Positions 52,331 to 60,846 of a DNA stretch of 64,000 nt are shown here, one piece after another (position 1 is the stretch's first letter; the number at the start of each line of letters is the position of its first letter). The stretch is taken from the NCBI GenBank assembly GCA_036000965.1, contig DASYUT010000124.1:1-64000 (forward strand). The letters are read 5' to 3'. The position numbers and the translations under genes are program-made. The stretch comes from Actinomycetes bacterium (lineage in GTDB: Bacteria > Actinomycetota > CALGFH01). The notes below the pieces were generated by a model. The model was not told where the DNA came from. It did no database searches and worked only from the letters and a program-made list of their open reading frames with translations.

Positions 52331-53623
52331 TCAGGTGAAGGCGAAGTAGCGCAGCCACAGGTAGGGCACGCAGGCCAGCGTGGTGGCGACCGCGACCACC
52401 ACGCCGTAGCGGGTGAACTCCAGGAAGCGGATGGGTTGGCCGGCGCGTTGGGCAAGGCCGAGGATGACCACGTTGGCGCTGGCGCCGATGGCGGTGGCGT
52501 TGCCGCCAAGGTCGGCACCCAGCGCCAGCGACCACCACAGCACCGTCGCATCCCCATCGCCCTGCAGGTCCTGGACGAGGGTGGCGGTGACCGGCGCCAT
52601 GGTGGCCACATAGGGGATGTTGTCCACGATCGCCGACAGCACCCCCGAGACCCACAGCAGCAGCATGCTGCCAACCCACAAACTCCCCCCGGTCGCGGCG
52701 GCGACGGCCTCGGCGAGCTGGGCGATCACGCCGGTCTTGATCAGCGCGCCGACCATCACGAACAAGCCCGCAAAGAACGCCAGGGTGGGCCATTCCACCT
52801 CACGCAGGAACGGCCCAGGATCACGCCGGGCGACCAGCAGCAGCAGCCCCGCACCCAGCAGCGCCACCACCGACGGCTCGTAATGCAGCACCCCATGCAG
52901 CGCGAACGCGACCGTGACCAGCGCTAGGACCAGCAGGGAGCGGATTAGCAGGGGCCGGTCGGTCAGCGCCTCCCGCTCCTCCAGCGTCATGAGCTCGCGG
53001 GCGCGTTCGGGCCGGTAGACCAGCGCGTTGCGGAACAGCCAGCGGCTCATGGCGACAAACAGCAGCATCAGCACCACCACCAGCGGCGCGAGGTGGACCA
53101 GGAAGTCGGTGTAGGACAGGTCGGCCTGGCTGGCGATGATGATGTTGGGCGGGTCGCCGATCAGGGTGGCGGTGCCGCCGATGTTGGAGGCCAACGCCTC
53201 GGCGATCAGGAACGGCGCCGCGGGGATGTCCAGGCGTTCGCAGATCAGGAAGGTGACCGGGGCGACCAGCAGCACGGTGGTGACGTTGTCCAGCAGCGCC
53301 GAGGCGACCGCGGTGATGGTGGTCAGGGTCACCAGGATGCGAAACGGCCGCCCGCCGGCGCGCTTGGCCGACCAGATCGCCAGGTAGTCGAACAGGCCGG
53401 TCTGCTTGATGACGCCGACGATGACCATCATGCCCAGCAGCAGGAAGATGACGTCCCACTCGATCCCGAACCGCTCGGAGTGGAACGCGTCGGCCGAGGA
53501 CAGCAGCCCCAGGGCCAGCATCAGCCCGGCGCCGCCCAGCGCCACCGCCACCCGGTTGACCTTCTCGCTGGCGATCAACGCGTAGGCGCCGAGGAAGACG
53601 CCGACCGCCAGCGTCGCGCTCAC
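52331..53623 (-). CDS. NhaD/ArsB-type (SLC13/IT superfamily) permease
   Basis: A 430-residue transporter with 11-12 helices. LLLGMMVIVGVIKQTGLFDY, SALLDNVTTVLLVAPVTFLI and IGGTATLIGDPPNIIIAS are hallmark blocks of the ion-transporter superfamily shared by ArsB and the Na+/H+ antiporter NhaD; the second half repeats SGVLSAIVDNIPYVATMAP and GADLGGNATAIGASANVV. Given coupling (GTGA overlap) to a CBS protein and nhaA, Na+/H+ exchange is more likely than arsenite export (inference). No ars genes are nearby. Confidence 0.85.
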   Translation of the reverse strand: MSATLAVGVFLGAYALIASEKVNRVAVALGGAGLMLALGLLSSADAFHSERFGIEWDVIFLLLGMMVIVGVIKQTGLFDYLAIWSAKRAGGRPFRILVTLTTITAVASALLDNVTTVLLVAPVTFLICERLDIPAAPFLIAEALASNIGGTATLIGDPPNIIIASQADLSYTDFLVHLAPLVVVLMLLFVAMSRWLFRNALVYRPERARELMTLEEREALTDRPLLIRSLLVLALVTVAFALHGVLHYEPSVVALLGAGLLLLVARRDPGPFLREVEWPTLAFFAGLFVMVGALIKTGVIAQLAEAVAAATGGSLWVGSMLLLWVSGVLSAIVDNIPYVATMAPVTATLVQDLQGDGDATVLWWSLALGADLGGNATAIGASANVVILGLAQRAGQPIRFLEFTRYGVVVAVATTLACVPYLWLRYFAFT

Positions 53624-54081
53624 CGCGCCCCCAGCAGCCGGGTGATGAGCCGGGAGGTGGTGATGCCGCCCAACAGCCGGCCATCACGGTCGCGGACCAC
53701 CACCAGGGAGGCGCCGCCGCGGACCAGCGTCGCAGCGACCTTGACCAGGGTGTCGTCGGCGTCGACCTCGGCCAACCCGGCCGATGAGGCCGGCAGCAGC
53801 TCCCGGACCGGTCGGCCGCGCAGCCGCTGCCACAACGCATCAGCGACGTCCTCGCCCAGCACCCCGACCAGCGCCCGGTCCTCGGCCAGATAGCGGGGCA
53901 GCAGGAACGCCAGCAGCGCCGTGTCCGACACCACCCCCTGCAGGCCGCCGTGCTGGTCTTGGACGAACACGCCCTCCACCGGCTCCTCGGCCAGCAGCCG
54001 GGCCGCCTCCTCCGCTGGGGCGTCCGGCGTCAGCGACGGATAGGTGATGGCAAGGTCACGCGCACGCACCGGCTGGCTCAC
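53620..54081 (-). CDS. CBS-domain protein
   Basis: A 153-residue soluble protein made of a CBS pair: VRARDLAITYPSLTPDAPAE then LLAEEPVEGVFVQDQHGGLQ in the first, and VDADDTLVKVAATLVRGGAS then LVVVRDRDGRLLGGITTSRL in the second. CBS pairs bind adenosine nucleotides or c-di-AMP and gate channels and transporters. Its GTG start overlaps the nhaA stop and its stop overlaps the NhaD-like start, so it is translationally locked between two antiporters and probably regulates one or both. Confidence 0.88.
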   Translation of the reverse strand: MSQPVRARDLAITYPSLTPDAPAEEAARLLAEEPVEGVFVQDQHGGLQGVVSDTALLAFLLPRYLAEDRALVGVLGEDVADALWQRLRGRPVRELLPASSAGLAEVDADDTLVKVAATLVRGGASLVVVRDRDGRLLGGITTSRLITRLLGAR

Positions 54082-55439
54082 CTCCCTGCCCCGCCAGCGC
54101 CGCCAGCTGGCGGGGCGCCGCCAACGTGCGGCCGGCGGCCGGAAGGACGAACTGGCATGCGGAACAGCAGCCAGCCGATCGTGGTGGCCGCCGCCGAGGC
54201 GACCAGGATCCCGACCTTGGCCTCCTCCTCGGCCACCCGATCCGTGAAGGCGAGGTCGGTGACGAACAACGCGACCGTGAAGCCAATGCCAGCCAGGGCG
54301 GCCGCAGCCGCCAGCTGCTGGCGAGTGACCAGCCGCGGTAGCGTTCCCAGCCCGACCCGGACCACCAGCAGCGAGGCGCCGACGATTCCCACCAGCTTGC
54401 CCACCACCAGCCCCGCGAGAACACCCAGCGTGATCGGCGACCCGACCGCCCGAGCCAGCATGTCGCGATCCAGCGCCACCCCGGCGTTGGCCAGCGCAAA
54501 CACCGGCACCACCAGGTAGCTGGACCAAGGATGCAACAGGTCCTGCAGCCGCTGGATCGGGTGGACCGCCTCACCGACACCCAACGGGGTTTCCCACAGC
54601 ATCGCCGGGGTCGGGTCCGGCTCGAACCAACGGCCGAACCGGACACCACGGAGCACCTCGGCTGGCACCGGCGGGTAGGCGGTGAGCACCACGCCCAGGA
54701 GCAGCCCGGCGATAGCCGGGTGGATTCCGGACGTCGAGGTCGCCACCCACAACGCGACCCCGACCACCAGGTAGGCGAAGGTGCGCAGCACCCGCAGCAG
54801 CCGCAGCACCGTGACCACCGCGAACAGCTCCAGCGCCACCGCCACCGCCAGAAGGTTCACCACCTCAGCGTTGAGCAGCGCGATCACCGCGATGGCGGCG
54901 ATGTCGCCGACGAGCACCAGCGTCAGCAGCAGCACGCGCAGCTGCGGGGGGCAGCGCGGCCCGACCAGGGCCAGCACGCCCAGCACCAGCGCGAGATCGC
55001 CCGCCAGCGCGATCGGCCAGCCGCGCGCGGCCGGGCCGCTGGGGTTGAAGGCCAGGTACAGCAGCGCCGGCACGACCACGCCACCCGCCGCGGCCACCGC
55101 GGGCATGGTCATGGCCCGCCAGTCGCGCAGCTCGCCCAGCTTCAGCTGGCGGCTGAGCTCCACGCCAACCACCAGGAAAAACAGCACCATCAGCCCGTCG
55201 TTGACCCAGTGGCGCAGGTCCTTGGCCAGCTCGGCCTCGCCCACCTGGACCGACAGCCTGGTCGACCACAGCGTCTCGTAGCTGGCCGCCCACGGCGAGT
55301 TCACCCACACCAGCGCGGCCACGGTCGCCACCAGCAGCAGCAGCGCGCCGCGCGCCTCAGTGCCCATAAACAGGTGGAGCGGGCGCGTCAGGACGAAGAC
55401 GACGCCACGAGCAAAGAATCCAGAGGGGATGGTGCTCAC
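54078..55439 (-). CDS. nhaA: NhaA-type Na+/H+ antiporter, divergent active site
   Basis: A 453-residue protein of NhaA layout: LRHWVNDGLMVLFFLVVGVE, FNPSGPAARGWPIALAGDLA, HPWSSYLVVPVFALANAGVA and LAGIGFTVALFVTDLAF. The TM4 aspartate (D148) is present, but TM5 reads LVLVGD instead of the canonical D-D: G178-D179, so the residue equivalent to E. coli Asp163 is glycine. Asp163 mutants of E. coli NhaA are known to be inactive or severely impaired, so ion selectivity or stoichiometry may differ. GTG 55439 is preceded by CAGGAG. First gene of an operon with CBS and NhaD-like genes, behind leader copy B. Confidence 0.85.
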   Translation of the reverse strand: MSTIPSGFFARGVVFVLTRPLHLFMGTEARGALLLLVATVAALVWVNSPWAASYETLWSTRLSVQVGEAELAKDLRHWVNDGLMVLFFLVVGVELSRQLKLGELRDWRAMTMPAVAAAGGVVVPALLYLAFNPSGPAARGWPIALAGDLALVLGVLALVGPRCPPQLRVLLLTLVLVGDIAAIAVIALLNAEVVNLLAVAVALELFAVVTVLRLLRVLRTFAYLVVGVALWVATSTSGIHPAIAGLLLGVVLTAYPPVPAEVLRGVRFGRWFEPDPTPAMLWETPLGVGEAVHPIQRLQDLLHPWSSYLVVPVFALANAGVALDRDMLARAVGSPITLGVLAGLVVGKLVGIVGASLLVVRVGLGTLPRLVTRQQLAAAAALAGIGFTVALFVTDLAFTDRVAEEEAKVGILVASAAATTIGWLLFRMPVRPSGRRPHVGGAPPAGGAGGAGR

Positions 55440-55507
55440 GCACGGCTCCTGGTCGACAGCGAGCAACGTCTGCCGACCAGGCTTCCCGGCGCACCACCAG
55501 CAGCATA
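55440..55507 (-). ncRNA. Shared 5' leader element, copy B (nhaA operon)
   Basis: On the minus strand TTGGCG (55530-55525), 17 bp, TATGCT (55507-55502) is a good promoter. After exactly 3 nt the 28-nt element runs 55498-55471, beginning GGTGGTGCGCCGGGAAG and ending CTGGTCGGCA, identical to copy C. GCCG/CGGC can pair around the loop. The leader continues through a possible GTCGAC-containing stem to CAGGAG and the GTG start at 55439. Confidence 0.7.
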
Positions 55508-55782
55508 ACAACCCGGCCGGAGGGCGCCAAGCCGACGTGGCACCGCCACGCTCGGCAGCAGTCTGGAACCGAGCCTGGGAAGGCCGGATCGCAGGCATAG
55601 CCCGCCCTGGTGCAACGACCTCCGTCGCCTTACGTCACCGTCGGCGATGCGGCAGGCGGACACCACCTCGACGAGGCGGTCGTCCATGTCTGCCTGCCGC
55701 CTTTGGGACCAGAGGCAAGCCGCAGATGCGCGACACCGGCCCAGGCCAGCGGCTGCCCACGCGGGCGCCGGCGGGTTGCTGC

Positions 55783-55850
55783 TAGACTTGCGGTGGTGCG
55801 CCGGGAAGCCTGGTCGGCAGTTGACATCGTCGACAGGTCAGGAGTGCACG
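55783..55850 (+). ncRNA. Shared 5' leader element, copy C (nfeD-slipin)
   Basis: TAGACT (55783-55788) is followed after 3 nt by the 28-nt element at 55792-55819, identical over its whole length to copy B although the genes are divergent and unrelated. Downstream, GTTGAC-ATC-GTCGAC (55820-55834, one G-U pair) can form a second stem just before CAGGAG and the GTG at 55851, positioned to affect translation initiation. Confidence 0.7.
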
Positions 55851-57206
55851 GTGGTTCGTGCGGCGGCATGGGTCGCCAGCGCAGCCGATGCCATGCCGGC
55901 CGAGCGCGGTCCGCGTCCCAGCCGGCTCGCGGCGGCGTTCCTGCTCGCCGCCGCCCTGGCCTGGTCGGTCGGCTTCCCCGGCGGGGCTACCGCTCAAGCA
56001 TCGACCGTGCTGGTGACCCGCGTCGACGGGACGATCACCCCAGTGATCGCCGATCACCTCGTGGACGGCGTCGCCGCTGCCGAGCGGGACAGGCATGCCG
56101 CCTACCTGGTCGAGCTGGACACCCCCGGTGGGCTGGACACCTCCATGCGGGAGATCATCAAAGCGTTCCTCGGCGCCGACGTCCCGGTGGTCGTCTACGT
56201 CACCCCATCGGGGGCGCGGGCCGCCTCGGCCGGGGCGCTGATCACCTTCGCGGCCAACCTCGCCGCCATGGCCCCAGGCACCACAATCGGCGCGGCCACC
56301 CCGGTCGACCTGCAGGGCGGCGAGATCTCCGACAAGGTGCTCAACGACGCCGCCGCCTTCGCCGAGACCGTCGCCGCCCAACGTGGCCGCAACAAACAGT
56401 TCGCCATCGACACCGTCCGCAAGGGCCGCGCGGTCACGGCCGAGGAGGCCGTGCGGCTGGACGCGGTCGACCTGCTCGCCGCCAGCCGCGCCGAGCTGCT
56501 CCAGGAGCTGGACGGCCGCAGCGTCCGGGTCGCCTCCGGGAACACCGTCACCCTGGAGACGGCCGGTGCCACCGTGGTCGAGCAGGGCTTCGGGGTGTTT
56601 CGCCGGTTGCTGCAGCTGCTGGCCGATCCCAACCTGGCGTTTCTGTTCCTGTCGCTTGGCACGCTGGCGATCATCTACGAGCTGGCCAACCCGGGAGTCG
56701 GCTTCGGCGGCATCGCCGGGGCGATCTTCCTGCTGCTTGGCTTCTTCGCGCTGTCGGTGCTGCCGATCAACCTGGTCGGGCTGCTGCTGCTGGCGCTGGC
56801 GGCCGCGCTGTTCGTCGCCGAGCTGTTCGTCCCCGGGGTGGGGGTGTTCGCCGCCGGCGGCACCGTCGCCCTGGTGCTTGGTGGGCTGTTCCTGTTCGAC
56901 GGCGCGGTCGGGATCGACCCGGCCGTGCTGGTCCCGGTGGCGCTGGTCGTCGGTGGCGGGTCGGTGCTGGCGGGCCGGCTGGCCTGGCGGGCGCGGCATG
57001 CCCCCAGCATCAGCGGCCGGGAAGCCCTGGTCGGCCGCCAGGTCACCGTGCGGACCGCTGAGGGTCCCACCGGGCAGGTGCTGCTGGACGGTGCCTGGTG
57101 GACCGTCCGCAGCCGCGGCGCCCCGCTGACACCGGGGCAAACCGTTCGGGTCGTTGACCTGGAGGGCCTGGAACTGATCGTCGACCCTGAGGAGGGAACC
57201 TCATGA
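55851..57206 (+). CDS. NfeD family membrane protease (long form with ClpP-like domain)
   Basis: A 451-residue protein. A signal sequence (about 20-45) is followed by a ClpP/crotonase-fold serine protease domain (about 50-235), with the catalytic Ser in [20 protein letters not shown] and Lys in [16 protein letters not shown]. Then come four to five hydrophobic helices ([20 protein letters not shown] region) and a C-terminal OB-fold NfeD domain ([20 protein letters not shown]). Long NfeD proteins cleave stomatin-like partners in the membrane; the slipin gene overlaps its stop codon. GTG 55851 has AGGAG about 7 nt upstream. Leader copy C precedes it. Confidence 0.9.
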   Translation: MVRAAAWVASAADAMPAERGPRPSRLAAAFLLAAALAWSVGFPGGATAQASTVLVTRVDGTITPVIADHLVDGVAAAERDRHAAYLVELDTPGGLDTSMREIIKAFLGADVPVVVYVTPSGARAASAGALITFAANLAAMAPGTTIGAATPVDLQGGEISDKVLNDAAAFAETVAAQRGRNKQFAIDTVRKGRAVTAEEAVRLDAVDLLAASRAELLQELDGRSVRVASGNTVTLETAGATVVEQGFGVFRRLLQLLADPNLAFLFLSLGTLAIIYELANPGVGFGGIAGAIFLLLGFFALSVLPINLVGLLLLALAAALFVAELFVPGVGVFAAGGTVALVLGGLFLFDGAVGIDPAVLVPVALVVGGGSVLAGRLAWRARHAPSISGREALVGRQVTVRTAEGPTGQVLLDGAWWTVRSRGAPLTPGQTVRVVDLEGLELIVDPEEGTS

Positions 57207-58051
57207 GCGGCCTGACCATCGGCCTGGCACTGGCGCTTGCCGTCGTGCTGGTTCTGCTGGCGATGTCGGTGCGGATCGTCAACGAGTACGAACGCGGGGT
57301 GATCTTCCGGCTGGGCCGGGTGATCGGCGCCAAGGGCCCGGGGCTGTTCTTCATCATCCCGGTCGTGGACCGCATGGTGAAGGTCTCGCTGCGCACCGTG
57401 ACGATGGACATTCCACCCCAGGACGTCATCACCCGCGACAACGTCACCGTCAAGGTCAACGCCGTCACCTACTTCAACGTGGTCGACCCGGTCCGCTCGG
57501 TGGTCGCGATCGAGAACTACCTGTTCGGCACCTCCCAGATCGCCCAGACGACCCTGCGCAGCATCCTCGGCCAGGTCGACCTGGACGAGCTGCTGATCAA
57601 CCGCGACGAGATCAACCAGCGGCTGCAACAGATCATCGACCAGCTGACCGACGCCTGGGGGATCAAGGTCACCCTGGTCGAGGTCAAAGACGTCGAGCTG
57701 CCCGAGACCATGCGCCGGGCCATGGCCAGCCAGGCCGAGGCCGAACGCGACCGGCGCGCCAAGGTCATCCACGCCCTCGGCGAGCGCGAGGCCGCCGGCG
57801 CGCTCGGTGAGGCGGCCGTCGTGCTGGAGAACCACCCGGCGGCGATGCAGCTGCGGGTGCTGTCGACCATGGTCGAGGTGTCGGCCGAGCGGAACTCCAC
57901 CCTCATCTTCCCGCTGCCGGTCGAGCTCCTGCGGCTGGTCGACACCCTACGCGGCATCCCTCAGCCCGCCGTCGGCTCCCACCCCACAGCCGGAGGCGGC
58001 CAGGACCCAGCCACCAGCGCACCATCGGCGTCAGGAGACAAGGAAGAATGA
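57203..58051 (+). CDS. Slipin (stomatin-like SPFH protein)
   Basis: A 282-residue SPFH protein: one N-terminal membrane helix ([20 protein letters not shown]), then [52 protein letters not shown]-type strand [20 protein letters not shown], and the coiled [20 protein letters not shown]. It should oligomerise at the inner face of the membrane and be processed by NfeD, with which it shares an ATGA overlap. A Ser/Pro-rich tail ends the protein. Confidence 0.92.
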   Translation: MSGLTIGLALALAVVLVLLAMSVRIVNEYERGVIFRLGRVIGAKGPGLFFIIPVVDRMVKVSLRTVTMDIPPQDVITRDNVTVKVNAVTYFNVVDPVRSVVAIENYLFGTSQIAQTTLRSILGQVDLDELLINRDEINQRLQQIIDQLTDAWGIKVTLVEVKDVELPETMRRAMASQAEAERDRRAKVIHALGEREAAGALGEAAVVLENHPAAMQLRVLSTMVEVSAERNSTLIFPLPVELLRLVDTLRGIPQPAVGSHPTAGGGQDPATSAPSASGDKEE

Positions 58052-58254
58052 TCCGCCAGCCTCGCATGCTCGGCGCCTCCAGGAATCTGCGCCAGCCAGG
58101 CCAGGCCTGATCGCAGCAGAACGCCGCCCTTGCCGACCACGGGCCGGCACCAAGCACGTTCAGCGTCATGCGCGCGTACGGACTCTGGCCCGTGGGGCAT
58201 GGCTGCTGGCGGAGCGGCCTCAGGATCACCTCTTCCTAGCTTCACGGGGGCAAG

Positions 58255-59613
58255 ATGGATCCGGATGACGAGCGGAGCCTCTCGGCAGAGGAGAGGATCC
58301 GGGTGCCTTGGTCCGGCAGCGCCGGCCCGGTCCCACGCCTGGTCCTCCGACCCCTGCAGGCCTTCCTGCACACCGAGGAGGCCGGCGGCATCCTGCTGCT
58401 CGTGGCGGCCGTCACCGCCCTGATCTGGGCGAACTCCCCGTGGCGTGGCTCCTACGACGCCTTCTGGCACACCGAGCTCACCCTCCGACTTGGCGGCTGG
58501 TCGTTGTCGGAGGACCTGCGGCACTGGGTCAACGACGCGCTCATGACCCTGTTCTTCCTGGTGGTCGGCCTGGAGATCAAGCGGGAGCTACGCACAGGTG
58601 AGCTTCGCGAGCCCAGGGCGGCGGTCCTGCCCGCCATCGCCGCGCTGGGTGGCATGGTCGTCCCCGCCCTGCTGTACCTCGCCATCAACCCAAGCGGTGA
58701 GGCGGCACGCGGCTGGGGCATCCCGATGGCCACCGACATCGCCTTCGCCCTCGGCGTGCTGGCGATCGTCGGTCGGGGGCTGCCGGCGGCGCTCAGGTCG
58801 TACCTGCTCGCCCTGGCCATCGTCGACGACATCGGCGCGATCCTCGTCATCGCCGTCTTCTACGCCGGGACCATCGCGGTCGGAGCGCTGCTGGCGGCCG
58901 GCGGTCTGCTCGCGCTGATCCTCGTCCTCCAGCTGCTGCACGTGCGCTGGGCGGTGGTGTACGTGGCGCTCGGCGTGGGCGTGTGGCTGGCCACGCTCGA
59001 GTCGGGCATCCACGCGACCATCGCCGGAGTCGCGCTGGGCCTGGCGACGCCCGCGGTCGCCTTCCAGCGTCCGAAGGCGGTGAGCCTGGAGGCGCATCGG
59101 GTCGCCGATCAGACGGTGGACCACCCCGTCCCGCCCGACGCCGACGCCCACCACTGGCTCCACCTGGCACGCCTGTCGCGCGAGGCGGTCTCCCCCCTGG
59201 CACGGCTGGAGCAGCTGCTCCACCCGTGGACCAGCTACGCCGTCATCCCCGTCTTCGCCCTGGCCAACGCCGGCGTCGCCATCGGCGGGTCGAGCCTGGC
59301 CGATGCCGTCACCAGCGGCGTCACCCTGGGGATCGTGGCGGGCCTGGTCGTCGGGAAGACAGTCGGCGTCACCGTCTTCACCTGGATGGCGACCAGGATC
59401 GGGATCACCCTGCTCCCGGAGGGCGTCCGCTGGAGCCAGCTGATCGGGGTCGCCGCGCTCGCCGGGATCGGGTTCACGGTCTCGCTGTTCATCACCGGTC
59501 TCGCGTTCCAGACCGAGTCGGGCCAGGAGGCGGCCAAGGTCGGTATTCTCGCGGCATCGCTGCTGGCAGGCCTGCTCGGCGCGCTGCTCCTCGCTCGTAC
59601 CCAGCGCCGATAG
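58255..59613 (+). CDS. nhaA: NhaA Na+/H+ antiporter, canonical
   Basis: A 452-residue antiporter with all key residues: TM4 [16 protein letters not shown] (D161), TM5 LALAIVDDIGAILVIAVFY (D191-D192), LVVGKTVGVTVF with the TM10 lysine, and [18 protein letters not shown]. It exchanges Na+ or Li+ for protons to protect against salt and alkali. It is the third NhaA-type gene in the window and the only stand-alone one with the intact Asp pair. Unlike the neighbouring operons it is not preceded by the shared leader element. The ATG at 58255 follows GGGGGCAAG. Confidence 0.92.
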   Translation: MDPDDERSLSAEERIRVPWSGSAGPVPRLVLRPLQAFLHTEEAGGILLLVAAVTALIWANSPWRGSYDAFWHTELTLRLGGWSLSEDLRHWVNDALMTLFFLVVGLEIKRELRTGELREPRAAVLPAIAALGGMVVPALLYLAINPSGEAARGWGIPMATDIAFALGVLAIVGRGLPAALRSYLLALAIVDDIGAILVIAVFYAGTIAVGALLAAGGLLALILVLQLLHVRWAVVYVALGVGVWLATLESGIHATIAGVALGLATPAVAFQRPKAVSLEAHRVADQTVDHPVPPDADAHHWLHLARLSREAVSPLARLEQLLHPWTSYAVIPVFALANAGVAIGGSSLADAVTSGVTLGIVAGLVVGKTVGVTVFTWMATRIGITLLPEGVRWSQLIGVAALAGIGFTVSLFITGLAFQTESGQEAAKVGILAASLLAGLLGALLLARTQRR

Positions 59614-59659
59614 CAGTCGAGGCGGGGTAATCCCGCATGCTCACGGCGGATCGCTCAGG

Positions 59660-60830
59660 GGCTATGCCTTCGTCGAGCCGCTGGTCGCGCCCCTGCTGTT
59701 CCTGATCTTCGGGAACGTGGTCGCCAGCACCCTCAACCAGGAGCTCGGCTGGAGCTACGACACCTGCGTGGGTGGTGGCGGCCCTTGCCGCCGCCGTGGT
59801 GGTGTTCGTCCTCGGGTACTTCGGGATCCGCCTGAGCACCGGCGCGGGCACGGTCCTCGGCCTGTTCGAGATCCTGGTGTTCGCGGCCCTCGCCGTCACC
59901 CTGATCGTCAAGGCGGGCGACGCCAACACCCTGCGGGTGTTCGGCACCGACTTCGCCAACGCCGAGGGCTTCGAGGGCCTGTCGGGCGTGATCGCCGGCT
60001 CGGTCTACACCATCCTGGCCTTCATCGGCTTCGAGGCCGCGGCACCGCTGGCCGAGGAGGCCAAGGACCCGCAGCGCACCATCCGGCTCGCCGTCGTCTA
60101 CTCGTGCCTGTCGATCGGGCTGTTCTACGTCCTCACCACCTATGCGGCCACGGTGTTCTTCGGCCCGGAGAAGTTCGCCGGGTTTCCCAAGGCAGGCAGC
60201 GGCAACCCATGGGACTTCCTGGCCCGCAGCGCCTGGGGCGCCGGCTGGGTGCTGGTGTTCCTGGCCATCGCCAACTCGGCCATCGCCAACGCCAACGCGG
60301 CTACCCGCACCTGGTTCGCCATGGGCCGGATCCGGCTGCTGCCGCGGCCCCTCGAGCACGTCAACCCGCACTGGCGGTCCCCCGACGTCGCCGTCGTCGT
60401 CCAGTTCGTGGTCGGGGTGGGCGTGGCCCTGTGGCTGGGGTTGCAGTACGACCCGCTGACCGCCTTCGCGATCGTCGGCACGATCGTCACCGCGGTGATC
60501 ATCGCCATCTACATGGTGGTGAACCTGGCGTGCCTGGTCTTCTACCTGCGCGAGCGGCGGGCCGAGTTCAACCCCCTGCTCCACGGCCTGGTCCCGGTCC
60601 TCGGCATCGCCGCCTTCCTGCCCGCCTTCCTGACCGCGGTGGGAATCGAGGCGTTCGACTTCGTCAGCGCCCTGCCGTACCCGATCAGCCTGGTCGGGCC
60701 CGTGGTCGGCGTCTGGTACGCGATCGGCCTCGTCTACCTGGTGGTGCTCGTCACCAGGCGGCCGGAGCGGCTGCGCGAGACCGGCAGGGTGTTCGTCGAG
60801 GAGCCCGCCGCCGCGACCACGCCCGTGTGA
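59660..60830 (+). pseudogene. APC-family permease, C-terminal part, frameshifted
   Basis: With no start codon the frame begins GYAFVEPLVAPLLFLIFGNV then ASTLNQELGWSYDT. Near 59768 it shifts by one base to WVVAALAAAVVVFVLGYFGI and continues through nine helices (YTILAFIGFEAAAPLAEEAK, IANSAIANANAATRTWFAMG) to RVFVEEPAAATTPV. It covers what is missing from the fragment at 46610-46963. A GTG at 59772 could start a 352-residue protein lacking the substrate-binding first helices. An acetamidase gene follows after 16 bp, a common permease-amidohydrolase pairing. Confidence 0.75.
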
Positions 60831-60846
60831 GTGCGAAGGAGGCCGC

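Noticed and set aside
52331-53623. Arsenite efflux pump ArsB
   Set aside because: The fold fits, but there is no arsR, arsC or arsA nearby, and the gene is coupled to nhaA and CBS; an NhaD-like role is more consistent, though sequence alone does not settle it.
58107-58140. Sequence upstream of the canonical nhaA resembling the shared leader (TTGCCGACCACGGGCCGGCACC)
   Set aside because: The resemblance is only in the reverse orientation, lacks the GGGAAG core and has no -10 box at the right distance.
47999-59661. 13-bp match GATCGCTCAGGGG at 47999 and 59649, considered as target-site duplication of the island
   Set aside because: The positions do not match the left break at about 46922, and a 13-bp match in 64 kb of GC-rich DNA can arise by chance.
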